Origin: JAWKXU01 sp020446465 | Lineage (GTDB): Bacteria > Pseudomonadota > Alphaproteobacteria > Sphingomonadales > Sphingomonadaceae | NCBI GenBank assembly: GCA_041396845.1 | Contig: JAWKXU010000002.1 | Span: 434,001-498,000 of the forward strand | Direction of reading: 5' to 3' | DNA length: 64,000 nt | Part shown: in pieces, positions 52,509 through 62,077 of the stretch | Layout: each line of letters begins with the position of its first letter | Position numbering within the stretch: the first letter of the stretch is position 1 | Notes under the pieces: model-generated | The model's database searches: none | What the model saw: only the letters and a program-made list of their open reading frames with translations | What the model was told of the DNA's origin: nothing | Made by a program: the position numbers and the translations under genes

Positions 52509-53963
52509 TCAGGCCGTTCCGCCCACCGTCAAACCTTCGACCAGCAGGGTCGGCTGACCAACCCCTGCAGGCACGCTTTGTCCGCCCTTACCGCAAACGC
52601 CGATACCTTCGTCCAGCCCCAGATCGTTGCCAATGCCCGCAACTTTGGTGAGGACGCTTGGCCCATCGCCGATCAGCGTAGCCCCCTTGATCGGGGCGCC
52701 GACTTTGCCGTTCTCCACCTTGTAGGCTTCGGTGCAACTGAACACGAACTTGCCGGACACAATATCAACCTGACCACCGCCGAAGCTCTTGGCGAAAATG
52801 CCGTTCTTCACCCGGCTCAATAGCTCCGCCGGATCATCGTTGCCTGCTTTCATGAATGTGTTGGTCATGCGCGGCATCGGGGCATGTGCATAGGATTCGC
52901 GTCGCCCGTTGCCGGTGGCCTCCACGCCCATCAGCCGGGCATTGAGCCGATCCTGCATATACCCACGCAAAATCCCGTCCTCGATCAGCACGGTTTCCTG
53001 CGTGGGTGTGCCTTCATCGTCGATGGAGAGCGACCCGCGCCGCGCCACACCGTCCGAAAAAACCAGCGAGCCATCGTCCACCACGGTTACACCGGGCGCG
53101 CCGACCCGTTCACCAATGCGACCGGAAAAGGCGCTGGTCCCCTTGCGGTTGAAATCACCTTCAAGCCCATGCCCGACAGCCTCATGCAACAAGACCCCCG
53201 GCCAGCCGGGGCCGAGCAGCACAGTCATTTCACCAACCGGCGCGGCCACGCTTTCAAGGTTGGTAAGCGCCTGCGCCAGTGCCTCATCCACCCCGCGGTT
53301 CCATGTCGCAGCATCGAACAGGGTGTCATACAGATAACGCCCGCCAATACCGAAGCTGCCAGTTTCGCGCCGGTCCCCGTCCTGCGCCACAATCCCGATA
53401 TTAAGCCGGACCAGCGGGCGGACATCCTGCGCGACAAAGCCATCGGCGCGCACGATTTCGACCACGCTCCAGCTCCCGGCCAGGCTGACGCTGACTTGCG
53501 CCACCCGTGGATCGCGCGCGCGCGCCGCCGCATCGATCGTTTCCAGCAGGCGCACCTTTTCGGCAAAAGTCACTGCATCAAGCGGGCTGACATCAGTATA
53601 AAGGTGCCGGTTGTTGAGGCGCGGCGGTGGGGCCGCGGTCCCGATCGCAGGGTCAAGCAGTTCCAGCGTCGTCCCCGCGCGGGCAATGGCCGCCGCGCTG
53701 ATTTCATTGGCATGGGCAAAGCCCGTCATCTTGCCCGAAACACCGCGCAGGCCAAAACCGGAATCCCGCGAATAGTCCGCCGTTTTCAGCCGCCCATCAT
53801 CGAACGCGAAAGATTCGCTGGCGATAAACTGGAGGTAAAGTTCCCCGTCATCACACTTGGCCAGCGTGCTGGCAGCAAGGCGGCTTGCTTCATCGGGCGT
53901 CAGTTTCCCGTCGGCATAAAGGAAAGATCGCGGATCAGCGGGCAGCGTGGCAGTTGTTGTCAT
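52509..53963 (-). CDS. tldD: Metalloprotease TldD
   Basis: This protein of 484 residues has the TldD zinc site HEAVGHGLEGD near residue 266 and typical GGRYLYDTLFDAATW and IGNDLGLDEGIGVCGKGGQS blocks. TldD acts with TldE (PmbA) to process peptides such as microcin and RiPP precursors and to degrade CcdA. No tldE gene lies next to it. Start 53963 gives the family's usual length. Confidence 0.95.
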   Translation of the reverse strand: MTTTATLPADPRSFLYADGKLTPDEASRLAASTLAKCDDGELYLQFIASESFAFDDGRLKTADYSRDSGFGLRGVSGKMTGFAHANEISAAAIARAGTTLELLDPAIGTAAPPPRLNNRHLYTDVSPLDAVTFAEKVRLLETIDAAARARDPRVAQVSVSLAGSWSVVEIVRADGFVAQDVRPLVRLNIGIVAQDGDRRETGSFGIGGRYLYDTLFDAATWNRGVDEALAQALTNLESVAAPVGEMTVLLGPGWPGVLLHEAVGHGLEGDFNRKGTSAFSGRIGERVGAPGVTVVDDGSLVFSDGVARRGSLSIDDEGTPTQETVLIEDGILRGYMQDRLNARLMGVEATGNGRRESYAHAPMPRMTNTFMKAGNDDPAELLSRVKNGIFAKSFGGGQVDIVSGKFVFSCTEAYKVENGKVGAPIKGATLIGDGPSVLTKVAGIGNDLGLDEGIGVCGKGGQSVPAGVGQPTLLVEGLTVGGTA

Positions 53964-54013
53964 ACCTGCCGATATAGACCCTTCACGCGCCAAGTGAAGG
54001 GTTTGACGCAGGA

Positions 54014-54229
54014 TCAGGCCGCTTGCTGGCCGTGCTCTCCACCCTTCAGCACGAAACGCCGATCGCAATAGCCGCAATCGACATAGCCTTTTTCGTCAAT
54101 TTCCAGCCACACGCGCGGGTGGCCAAGAGCAGCAGCCTTGTAACCCGCACCGGAGCGAATATCGCCGGACCCGTCACAGCAGACCCGGTGGCTTTCGACA
54201 TAAGTCGTTTCTGGCGGAGGAATCGTCAT
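54014..54229 (-). CDS. Zinc-finger domain protein (zf-CHCC type)
   Basis: This protein of 71 residues ends in a zf-CHCC-like finger: GHPRVWLEIDEKGYVDCGYC then DRRFVL, with an earlier VCCDG. The family is related to the NDUFS6 subunit of complex I and binds zinc by C-x-H-C-C. It lies upstream of tldD in the same direction. The exact role is unknown. Confidence 0.85.
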   Translation of the reverse strand: MTIPPPETTYVESHRVCCDGSGDIRSGAGYKAAALGHPRVWLEIDEKGYVDCGYCDRRFVLKGGEHGQQAA

Positions 54230-54251
54230 GCAGCGCCGGTTATCACCAGTG

Positions 54252-54818
54252 TTACTGATAATCCAGCAGGATCGTGAAAGTGCCTGAATAGGTGCCCGGT
54301 GTCTGGTTCGCCCCGACATTGAGCCTGCCGGCGATATAATACCTGAAGTCACCGCCCGCGCTTAAAATACGGTAACGCGCAAAACCCTGCCCCTGAGAAA
54401 AACTGATAAGCGAAAGGCCCGCCGAAACGCCGGAGGTCATATTGTCCACCAGCATGTCCGTACCCGGTCCGGTCAGCGTCATTTTACGGCTGCCCGGCAG
54501 CTTCAGGCGAAAAACCTGGTTCGGTAGCCCGTGCCCCATGAACTCTGCCGCCTGACATGGGCCGGACTGGATGATCCCGCCTGCCGCCGTGCACGTCGCC
54601 GTGCTGGCAGGGGTCATGATCACCGTCCCGGCGTTGGTCGTGGGGATGACATTGCCGAAATCCATATCCCTGACCTTGCTGACGCTTAGCGGATCGACAA
54701 TCTCGATCTGGACGGGCACGGCTATCGGGGCAGGCGCGGCATGGGCAGGCACAGCCAGCCACAGGCCATAAACGGCCAGCAACCAGATGCGCAGGATTCG
54801 TGGCACAGTTCGCCCCAT
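54252..54818 (-). CDS. DUF4402 domain-containing secreted protein
   Basis: This protein of 188 residues has a signal peptide (ILRIWLLAVYGLWLAVPAHA) followed by a DUF4402-like beta domain: VRDMDFGNVIPTTNAGTVIM at the start, one Cys pair (TCTAAGG, SGPCQAA) and GTYSGTFTILLDYQ at the end. The family is thought to be pilus or surface-fibre related. It stands alone here without chaperone-usher genes. Confidence 0.85.
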   Translation of the reverse strand: MGRTVPRILRIWLLAVYGLWLAVPAHAAPAPIAVPVQIEIVDPLSVSKVRDMDFGNVIPTTNAGTVIMTPASTATCTAAGGIIQSGPCQAAEFMGHGLPNQVFRLKLPGSRKMTLTGPGTDMLVDNMTSGVSAGLSLISFSQGQGFARYRILSAGGDFRYYIAGRLNVGANQTPGTYSGTFTILLDYQ

Positions 54819-54971
54819 GCGCCCGCATTAGGAGAAATGCGTTAACGCACTGATAAACATGAAGTGGGGGAGTATTAACCATCCTTGCCTCACCGCTGCG
54901 GCAAGTCCGGGCGATGGGGCTATCATTGCCCTCTTTACCTCTCGCCCCTCCTGCCCCAAGAACGTTGCACG

Positions 54972-55964
54972 ATGCCTGAAACCCTGCCCGATCCCGCCGT
55001 GACCAAGCCCGCCATCGCCATCCGCGATGTCTTCAAGACATATGCCGGCCACAAGGACGAACCTCCCAAACAGGCACTGGCCGGGGTCAGTTTCGATGTG
55101 CCGCAAGGCGGTGTATTCGGCTTGCTCGGCCCCAATGGCGCGGGCAAGTCCACCCTGATCAACATCATGGCCGGACTGGTCAACAAAACGGCAGGAAGCG
55201 TTGCCATCTGGGGGCATGACATCGACCGGGATCGCCGCAATGCCAAAGCCTGCATCGGCATTGTCCCGCAAGAAATCGTGTTCGATCCTTTTTTCACACC
55301 GTTCGAAGTGCTGGAAAATCAGGCCGGGTTTTATGGCGTGGCAAAGGCCCTGCGCCGATCAGAGGACTTGTTGCGTGCCGTCCACTTGGCCGACAAGCGC
55401 AATGCATACGCCCGCAGCCTGTCAGGCGGCATGAAACGGCGGCTGCTGATTGCCAAGGCGATGGTCCATTCGCCGCCGATTCTGGTGCTGGATGAACCCA
55501 CCGCCGGGGTGGACGTCGAATTGCGACGGCAGTTGTGGGAACTGGTCAGCGAACTCAACGCACAAGGCGTGACCATTGTGCTCACCACCCATTATCTGGA
55601 AGAAGCCGAAGAATTGTGCGACCAGATCGCGATTATCAATAAAGGCACGCTGATTGCCAACCGCCCCACCCATGATCTGGTCGGCATGATGCGTGAAAAG
55701 GCCGTCGTGCTGACGCTGGATCGTGACGTGGTTGAACCGCCCAGCGCCCCGCAAATCCAGAAATGCGTGAAACTTGCTGATCGCGTGATAGAAATCACTT
55801 ATGACCGCGATAAGACAAGTGCGGGACAGGTTCTCGCCATGGTGCAGAACCAGGGATACGGGATTGAGGATGTGACCACGCGTGAGGCTGACCTTGAAGA
55901 TGTGTTCGTCAACCTGACATCTGGCAGCGGCGGCGCGCTGGCCGGGTCCGAACCGGCAGTCTGA
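54972..55964 (+). CDS. ABC transporter ATP-binding protein
   Basis: This protein of 330 residues has Walker A GPNGAGKST, ABC signature LSGGMKRR, Walker B ILVLDEPTAG and the H-loop TTHYLEEAEEL. The C-terminal 80 residues contain DVTTREADLEDVFVNLTSGS, usual in ABC-2 type exporters of the CcmA/DrrA class. No permease gene follows; nadB begins 8 bp downstream. Start 54972 follows AGAACG. The substrate is unknown. Confidence 0.9.
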   Translation: MPETLPDPAVTKPAIAIRDVFKTYAGHKDEPPKQALAGVSFDVPQGGVFGLLGPNGAGKSTLINIMAGLVNKTAGSVAIWGHDIDRDRRNAKACIGIVPQEIVFDPFFTPFEVLENQAGFYGVAKALRRSEDLLRAVHLADKRNAYARSLSGGMKRRLLIAKAMVHSPPILVLDEPTAGVDVELRRQLWELVSELNAQGVTIVLTTHYLEEAEELCDQIAIINKGTLIANRPTHDLVGMMREKAVVLTLDRDVVEPPSAPQIQKCVKLADRVIEITYDRDKTSAGQVLAMVQNQGYGIEDVTTREADLEDVFVNLTSGSGGALAGSEPAV

Positions 55965-55971
55965 TTGTAAC

Positions 55972-57561
55972 GTGGTGGCAACCCGGCCTTATGACGTGCT
56001 CGTCATCGGTTCCGGCGCAGCCGGGCTGACGGCCGCGCTCGCGCTGGCGCAGGAACACCGCGTGCTCGTGCTGGCCAAGGGCGCGCTCAATTCCGGCTCG
56101 ACCGCATGGGCGCAAGGCGGAATCGCCGCCGTGCTGGACGCGGGCGACACGTTTGAAAACCATATCCGCGATACAATGATCGCAGGCGCAGGACTCAATC
56201 GGCAGGAAACGGTCGAATTCGTGATCGAACGCGCACCCCAGGCGATCGAGCGGCTGCGCGAACTGGGTGTGCCTTTCAATACCGAAGGGCCAAACCTCCA
56301 CCTCACGCGCGAAGGCGGGCATTCCCACCGGCGGATTGTCCATGTTGACGATGCCACGGGATGGGCCGTGCAGGCTGCACTGCTGAAAGCGGCGGAGGAA
56401 CACCCCAACATTACCCTGCTGCCCAATCACACCTGTATCGACTTCATCACCGGCAGACATGAAGTGCGCTATTCCGGGTCGGGCCGGGTTTGGGGCGTCT
56501 ATGCGCTGGACACCTTGACTGGCCGGGTCGAAGCGCACGTGGCGCATGTCACCGTGCTCGCGAGTGGCGGGGCCGGGCGTTGCTATCTTTTTTCAACTGC
56601 CCCGCGCGGCGCAACGGGCGATGGCATCGCCATGGCCTGGCGGGCAGGCGCGCGCGTGGGCAATATGGAAATGATGCAGTTCCACCCGACCTGCCTTTAC
56701 AATCTGGAAGTGAAAAACTTCCTCATTACCGAGGCTGTGCGCGGCGAAGGCGGGCGGCTTATCAACCCGCGCACTGGCAAACGGTTCATGGAGTTCTACG
56801 ATCCGGAGCGGCTGGAACTGGCCCCGCGCGATATCGTTGCGCGCGCGATCGATTCTGAAATCAAACGCTTCGGGCTGGACTATGTGCATCTCGATATCAG
56901 TCACAAACCAGCCGATTTCGTAACCGGGCACTTCCCGACGATCCACGAAAAGCTGTTATCGCTGGGAATCGACATGACGACCGGGCCGATCCCCGTTGTC
57001 CCGGCCCAGCATTACACATGCGGCGGGGTGATGATCGACCTTGACGGACGCACCGATCTGCCGGGGCTTTATGCGGCCGGTGAATGCACTGAAAGCGGGC
57101 TTCACGGGGCCAATCGTCTTGCGTCAAACAGTCTGCTGGAATGCTTCGTGTTTGGCGATGCGGCCGCGCGCCACATCCTCGCCAACTGGGACAGTTTTGA
57201 AGCCCCCCCGCCCATCTGCCCGTGGGATGAAAGCCGCGTAACCGATTCCGACGAAGAAGTGGTCATCAAGCAGAACTGGACCGAAATTCGCCGTTTCATG
57301 TGGAACTATGTCGGCATCGTGCGCACGACCAAGCGGCTGGAACGCGCGCAGCACCGGATCAAACTGCTGAACGGCGAGGTGAACGAATACTACGCCCATT
57401 TCCGCGTTTCGACCGATCTTATCGAACTGAGAAACCTGCTGCAAAGCGCCGACCTTATCGTGCGCAGTGCCTTGAAACGCCATGAAAGTCGCGGACTGCA
57501 CTATATCCTCGACTATCCCGACACCAACCAATCCCCCACTGATACCGTGCTGGTTCCCTGA
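55972..57561 (+). CDS. nadB: L-aspartate oxidase
   Basis: This protein of 529 residues has the FAD motif IGSGAAGLTAAL, STAWAQGGIAAV, the active-site region HPTCLY and TCGGVMIDLDGRTDLPGLYA, and a C-terminal helical domain. NadB oxidises aspartate to iminoaspartate for NAD synthesis, with NadA and NadC encoded elsewhere. A GTG at 55972 is the only suitable start. It may be cotranscribed with the ABC ATPase. Confidence 0.95.
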   Translation: MVATRPYDVLVIGSGAAGLTAALALAQEHRVLVLAKGALNSGSTAWAQGGIAAVLDAGDTFENHIRDTMIAGAGLNRQETVEFVIERAPQAIERLRELGVPFNTEGPNLHLTREGGHSHRRIVHVDDATGWAVQAALLKAAEEHPNITLLPNHTCIDFITGRHEVRYSGSGRVWGVYALDTLTGRVEAHVAHVTVLASGGAGRCYLFSTAPRGATGDGIAMAWRAGARVGNMEMMQFHPTCLYNLEVKNFLITEAVRGEGGRLINPRTGKRFMEFYDPERLELAPRDIVARAIDSEIKRFGLDYVHLDISHKPADFVTGHFPTIHEKLLSLGIDMTTGPIPVVPAQHYTCGGVMIDLDGRTDLPGLYAAGECTESGLHGANRLASNSLLECFVFGDAAARHILANWDSFEAPPPICPWDESRVTDSDEEVVIKQNWTEIRRFMWNYVGIVRTTKRLERAQHRIKLLNGEVNEYYAHFRVSTDLIELRNLLQSADLIVRSALKRHESRGLHYILDYPDTNQSPTDTVLVP

Positions 57562-57669
57562 TTATGTGACCAGGGAAACTTTCCAACTGGTCAGCATCCC
57601 GTTCCATGCTAGAACACGCGGCCAGACAGCGCATGGATTCGGTGCGCACCACGATAAAGGAGATGATGA

Positions 57670-58512
57670 ATGGGAAGGCTTGAAGGCAAGGTTGCCGTCA
57701 TTACCGGCGGCGTCAGCGGGATCGGGCTTGGCACTGTGGAACTGTTCGTGGCCGAAGGCGCGAAAGTTGCGGTGGGCGACATTCAGGACGATCTTGGCAA
57801 GGCCTTGCAGGACCGTTTTGGCGGCGATGTGATCTATGTCCACACCGATGTGACCCGTGAAGCGGCAATCGGTGCGCTGGTGAATACTGCCGTGGAAACC
57901 TTCGGCAAGCTGGACATCATCTTCAACAATGCCGGCGCGGGCGGCGACATGTCACCGATGACCGACCTTGGGGAAGAAGGGTTCAATCGCACGCTCGCCC
58001 TGCTCGTCAATTCGGTGATGTTCGGTCACAAGCACGCCGCAAACCAGTTCATCAAGCAAGGCACCGGCGGGGCGATCATCTCCACCGCCAGTGCCGCTGG
58101 CCTGCAAGGCGGCTGGTCTGGCGCGGCCTATACCGTCGCCAAACATGCCGTCACGGGCATCGTGCGACAGGCCGCTGCCGAACTTGGCCCGCATGGCATC
58201 CGTTCCAACGCCATCTGCCCCGGCGTGATCATGACACCAATCATGGCCAATACATTCGGTGTCCCGGCGCAGGAAGCAACCGAGTTCGAAGGCTATCTGA
58301 GCGAGAAGATCGGCACGATCGTCCCATCGCGGCGCGCCGGTTTCCCCAACGACATCGCCGAAGCTGCGCTGTATCTTGGCAGTGACGGCAGTGACTATGT
58401 GAATGGCGTGCTGCTGCCTGTCGATGGCGGGTCAACAGGTGTTGTCACCGGGCCATTTTCCAAGGTGATGATTGATTCGGCAGCCGAATTCAACAAATCG
58501 AAAGGCCGCTGA
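57670..58512 (+). CDS. Short-chain dehydrogenase/reductase (SDR)
   Basis: This protein of 280 residues has TGGVSGIG, an Asp after the second strand (VGDIQDD, NAD type), NNAG, the Ser at STASAAG and YTVAK, and PVDGGST near the end. The C-terminal extension (about 20 residues, ending KSKGR) is longer than usual. AAAGGAGATGATG is upstream. The substrate is unknown and no catabolic genes adjoin it. Confidence 0.9.
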   Translation: MGRLEGKVAVITGGVSGIGLGTVELFVAEGAKVAVGDIQDDLGKALQDRFGGDVIYVHTDVTREAAIGALVNTAVETFGKLDIIFNNAGAGGDMSPMTDLGEEGFNRTLALLVNSVMFGHKHAANQFIKQGTGGAIISTASAAGLQGGWSGAAYTVAKHAVTGIVRQAAAELGPHGIRSNAICPGVIMTPIMANTFGVPAQEATEFEGYLSEKIGTIVPSRRAGFPNDIAEAALYLGSDGSDYVNGVLLPVDGGSTGVVTGPFSKVMIDSAAEFNKSKGR

Positions 58513-58701
58513 CCGGCCTGTTTCCGATTCGCCGACAGCAAGCCGTCTCTCGTCAGAAACGGCCTGTCGGCGGCTTCTTCACTTGCCCGCTAAGGCACGT
58601 CCGTTGGTCGCAAACGGGCTTGCCCACCACTGCATGAAAACGGCACTCGGCCCTTTGAGGTTACCGCGTAGAGCGTTCGCGTTAACGGTAAGGGGAAAGC
58701 C

Positions 58702-59064
58702 ATGGTTCATCGTGTGGATCTTACGGCCCTGCAAGGAGAAAGAGCCATGCAGGACCGGCGCAGGGAAACGCGCAAGAACACCGATATCGCCGTGAACTGC
58801 CGGGTTGATGCCCACGTTTACCCGACTCGCGTGTTCAATTTTTCAAACAACGGGTGCCAGGTCGAATTGCCGACCGGCTCTGTCATGCCCGGATCGCGCG
58901 TGTTGATTGAACTCAACCGCAGGCTGGTCTTTCCCGCCACGGTGCGCTGGGCTGTGGGCGACCGGGCCGGGATGGAGTTTGCCAGCCCACAGCACGGGGC
59001 CATGCTGGAACAACTCCACGCAAGCCGCAGCAGCAGAACCGGCGCGCACGCAAGCACACATTAA
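58702..59064 (+). CDS. PilZ domain protein
   Basis: This protein of 120 residues has an RRRETRK motif near residue 19, like the RxxxR of PilZ c-di-GMP sites, and FNFSNNGCQVELP for the second D/NxSxxG motif. Both are needed for c-di-GMP binding. ATG 58702 follows GGGGAAAGCC; a second ATG at 58747 also has a ribosome site. The target is unknown. Confidence 0.85.
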   Translation: MVHRVDLTALQGERAMQDRRRETRKNTDIAVNCRVDAHVYPTRVFNFSNNGCQVELPTGSVMPGSRVLIELNRRLVFPATVRWAVGDRAGMEFASPQHGAMLEQLHASRSSRTGAHASTH

Positions 59065-59177
59065 AAGCACCACAAGTTACCCAGGCCCGGGTCGCATCGG
59101 GCAGTGATGAGGGTGTCGGGCGGCGGGGTGTCGGTCAGATTGTTTCAATCAGCCGGTCATCTGCCGCCCGATAAATA

Positions 59178-59405
59178 TCAGTGCCGCTCCAGCGAACTTA
59201 ACGCCGAATAACTGCCATAGCTCGCCACAAAAAACGGCACACAATAGGTCAGCAACAGCTTCCAGACGACCAGATCGTGTGCGCCGGTCAGCACATCGCC
59301 CTGATTGATGAGGTTGAGCAATGTGCCGACAAGCACTGCCACCCAGATCGAACGCTTCAGAACCGGAAAGGTGAAAGTCCGCCTTAAAACCTGCCCCCGG
59401 TTCAT
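59178..59405 (-). CDS. Small membrane protein, NrtS-like
   Basis: This protein of 75 residues has two membrane segments with IWVAVLVGTLLNLINQGDVL and LLTYCVPFFVASYGSYSAL, the pattern of NrtS-family proteins linked to nitrate/nitrite transport in some bacteria. GGAG lies eight bases before the ATG. No nitrate genes are near. The function here is unknown. Confidence 0.75.
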   Translation of the reverse strand: MNRGQVLRRTFTFPVLKRSIWVAVLVGTLLNLINQGDVLTGAHDLVVWKLLLTYCVPFFVASYGSYSALSSLERH

Positions 59406-59611
59406 CTGTTCATCTCCATCAACACAACAATCCTTCCTGCCCGCGTCGCCATTCGTCCACGCAAGCGGCTTCTCTATGTTGTTCTTTTTTCAATTTGGGA
59501 AAAATTTTTTTTGACTCTTGCACATTGCGCCAGTGGAGGTTTGACCACGCGTCGCGCCTTGCCGCATTGCAGCGCAAACGCGCCAGACAGGGTTAATCAA
59601 GATTTACCCTC

Positions 59612-59683
59612 TTGCGTCTGAATCCCGGGTTAAGCACTATGGCTAGTGTGTGGTGACCGGGGGGTATACACTAGACCTTGAAT
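59612..59683 (+). promoter_or_regulatory. nrdA promoter with two candidate NrdR boxes
   Basis: TTGCGT at 59612-59617 and CACTAT at 59635-59640 (17-bp spacer) make a plausible promoter. GCACTATGGCTAGTGT at 59634-59649 and ACACTAGACCTTGAAT at 59668-59683 resemble the NrdR consensus (ACACwATATaTwGtgt), matching 12 and 11 of 16 positions by eye. NrdR represses ribonucleotide reductase genes. The first box covers the -10 element. Confidence 0.6.
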
Positions 59684-59898
59684 CCGTGGCAGCTCAGTGG
59701 GCATCAGACCAGCAGGCGGATCGAGGTCTTGTTCTTTCCCGTGATCGGCACGACTTGGGGATAGACCGGGGATAAGTAATTCACCGTCTGTCGCCGGATT
59801 CGGATAGGATGGATTTTCGCCTTTCCGAATCGAACACAGTGGGAACGCGTGGCCGGCGCGCATCAAATCAGGTGCACCGGAATGGGGGCGAAGCAATT

Positions 59899-61965
59899 AT
59901 GGATTTCAAGAGTGGAGATGGTGCTGCGATGGGTCCTGATGCGGAGCTGGATATGGAAGCGGGCGACACCGGCGCCAGCGCCGATACTGCGCCTGAAACA
60001 TCGGCCAAAAAACCTGCAAGGGAACCTGTCATGGCAATGAATTCAGACGATCGTGGCTCTGACGATCTGGTTAGTTCGATGGCCGTTGATGCCATGGCCG
60101 CGGCTGCGCGTGCGACTGCCGAAGCCGACAGCAAGGCTTCCAGCAGCAAGAGCGTGAATGCCCGCCGGTTCGATATCCAGACCGATTCCAGCCGCGATGC
60201 CAGGCTGACCGCATTCGGCAAGGAAACGCTGATTGACCGTTATTTGCTGCCCGGCGAAACTTTCCAGGATCTGTTCGCCCGCGTCGCGGATGCCTATGCC
60301 GACGATGCCGGCCATGCCCAGCGGCTCTACGATTATATTTCCAACCTCTGGTTCATGCCTGCAACGCCCGTGCTGTCCAACGGCGGCACCGGGCGTGGCT
60401 TGCCGATTTCCTGCTATCTCAACTCGGTCGATGACAGCCTCGAAGGCATTGTCGGCACCTGGAACGAAAACGTCTGGCTTGCCAGCCGCGGTGGCGGCAT
60501 TGGCACATACTGGGGCCATGTCCGCGGCATTGGTGAGCCAGTGGGCCTTAACGGCAAGACCAGCGGCATCATCCCCTTCGTGCGGGTGATGGACAGCCTG
60601 ACGCTGGCCATTTCGCAAGGTTCGCTGCGGCGCGGATCGGCGGCCTGTTATCTCGACATCAGCCACCCGGAAATCGAGGAGTTCCTCGAAATCCGCAAAC
60701 CGTCGGGCGACTTCAACCGCAAGGCGCTCAACCTGCACCACGGTGTGCTGCTGACTGACGCCTTTATGGAAGCGGTGCGCGATGGCGCCGAATTTGAACT
60801 GAAAAGCCCCAAGGATGGCTCTGTCCGCAGCACTGTGGACGCGCGCAGCCTGTTTCAGAAACTGGTTGAAACACGGCTGGCGACGGGCGAACCCTATATC
60901 GTCTTTTCAGATACCGTGAACCGGATGATGCCCAAGCATCACCGCGACCTGGGCTTGAAGGTTTCAACTTCCAACCTCTGTTCCGAAATCACCCTGCCAA
61001 CCGGGATCGACCATCTTGGCAACGATCGCACGGCGGTTTGCTGCCTGTCCTCGCTCAACCTTGAAAACTGGGACGAATGGAACGGCGACAAGCAGTTTAT
61101 CGAGGATGTCATGCGCTTCCTCGACAATGTGCTGCAGGATTATATCGACCGCGCGCCGGACGAAATGGCCCGAGCCAAGTATTCGGCTGCGCGCGAACGT
61201 TCTGTCGGGCTGGGCGTCATGGGCTATCACTCGTTCCTCCAGTCCAAGGGCATCAGCATCGAAAGCGCAATGGCCAAGGCCTGGAACCTCAAGATGTTCA
61301 AGCACATCAGCGCCAAGGTGAACGAGGCATCGACCATGCTCGCGACAGAGCGTGGAGCCTGCCCGGATGCGGCCGAGATGGGCGTGATGGAGCGTTTCAG
61401 CTGCAAGATGGCAATTGCGCCAACGGCGTCGATCAGCATCATCTGCGGCGGCACCAGCGCCTGTATCGAACCGATCCCGGCCAACATCTACACGCACAAG
61501 ACGCTGTCCGGCAGCTTCGTGGTGAAGAACCCCTATCTGGAAAAACTGCTGCAAGCCAAATCGAAGGATTCCACCAACGTGTGGAACTCCATTCTGGAAC
61601 ACGGCGGCTCGGTCCAGCACCTCGATTTCCTCTCGCCAGAGGAAAAGGCCGTGTACAAGACCAGCTTTGAAATTGACCAGCGCTGGCTCTTGGAGTTTGC
61701 CGCCGACCGCGCGCCCTTTATCGATCAGGCGCAGAGCCTTAACCTCTTCATCCCTGCGGACGTGGAAAAGTGGGATCTCATGCAGCTCCATTTCCAGGCA
61801 TGGGAAAAGGGCATCAAGTCGCTCTATTACCTGCGGTCGAAATCGGTGCAGCGCGCTGGCTTTGCTGGCGGGGTCGAGGCCGACAACACCAAGGACGCGC
61901 AGAAGTTTGAACTCAGCGCCGGTGGCGAGCAGACCGATTACGAGGAATGTTTAAGCTGCCAGTGA
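59899..61965 (+). CDS. nrdA: Ribonucleoside-diphosphate reductase alpha subunit (class Ia)
   Basis: This protein of 688 residues has the catalytic regions TPVLSNGGTGRGLPISCYLN, NLCSEITLPTG and PTASISIICGGTSACIEPIP, and the C-terminal redox CxxC in EECLSCQ. It converts NDPs to dNDPs. ATG 59899, ten or so bases after a GGGGGCG tract, is preferred; ATG 59809 would add 30 residues. The N-terminal 90 residues are Ala/Asp-rich and lack an obvious ATP-cone. nrdB starts 1.8 kb downstream, beyond a glycosyltransferase gene. Confidence 0.95.
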   Translation: MDFKSGDGAAMGPDAELDMEAGDTGASADTAPETSAKKPAREPVMAMNSDDRGSDDLVSSMAVDAMAAAARATAEADSKASSSKSVNARRFDIQTDSSRDARLTAFGKETLIDRYLLPGETFQDLFARVADAYADDAGHAQRLYDYISNLWFMPATPVLSNGGTGRGLPISCYLNSVDDSLEGIVGTWNENVWLASRGGGIGTYWGHVRGIGEPVGLNGKTSGIIPFVRVMDSLTLAISQGSLRRGSAACYLDISHPEIEEFLEIRKPSGDFNRKALNLHHGVLLTDAFMEAVRDGAEFELKSPKDGSVRSTVDARSLFQKLVETRLATGEPYIVFSDTVNRMMPKHHRDLGLKVSTSNLCSEITLPTGIDHLGNDRTAVCCLSSLNLENWDEWNGDKQFIEDVMRFLDNVLQDYIDRAPDEMARAKYSAARERSVGLGVMGYHSFLQSKGISIESAMAKAWNLKMFKHISAKVNEASTMLATERGACPDAAEMGVMERFSCKMAIAPTASISIICGGTSACIEPIPANIYTHKTLSGSFVVKNPYLEKLLQAKSKDSTNVWNSILEHGGSVQHLDFLSPEEKAVYKTSFEIDQRWLLEFAADRAPFIDQAQSLNLFIPADVEKWDLMQLHFQAWEKGIKSLYYLRSKSVQRAGFAGGVEADNTKDAQKFELSAGGEQTDYEECLSCQ

Positions 61966-62077
61966 TCCTGTCCGTGTCATCCGGCATGGGCTGAAGCGGG
62001 GGCGACTGACATTTTCGGCCTCCCTCGTGGCCCATGTCCACGTTGAACCCGCATAAAGCCTGTGCAATGCCCCTGCC

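Noticed and set aside
59640..59800. Cobalamin riboswitch before nrdA
   Set aside because: The enzyme is class Ia, not B12-dependent, and I could not find the conserved B12-box; NrdR boxes explain the conserved-looking part better.
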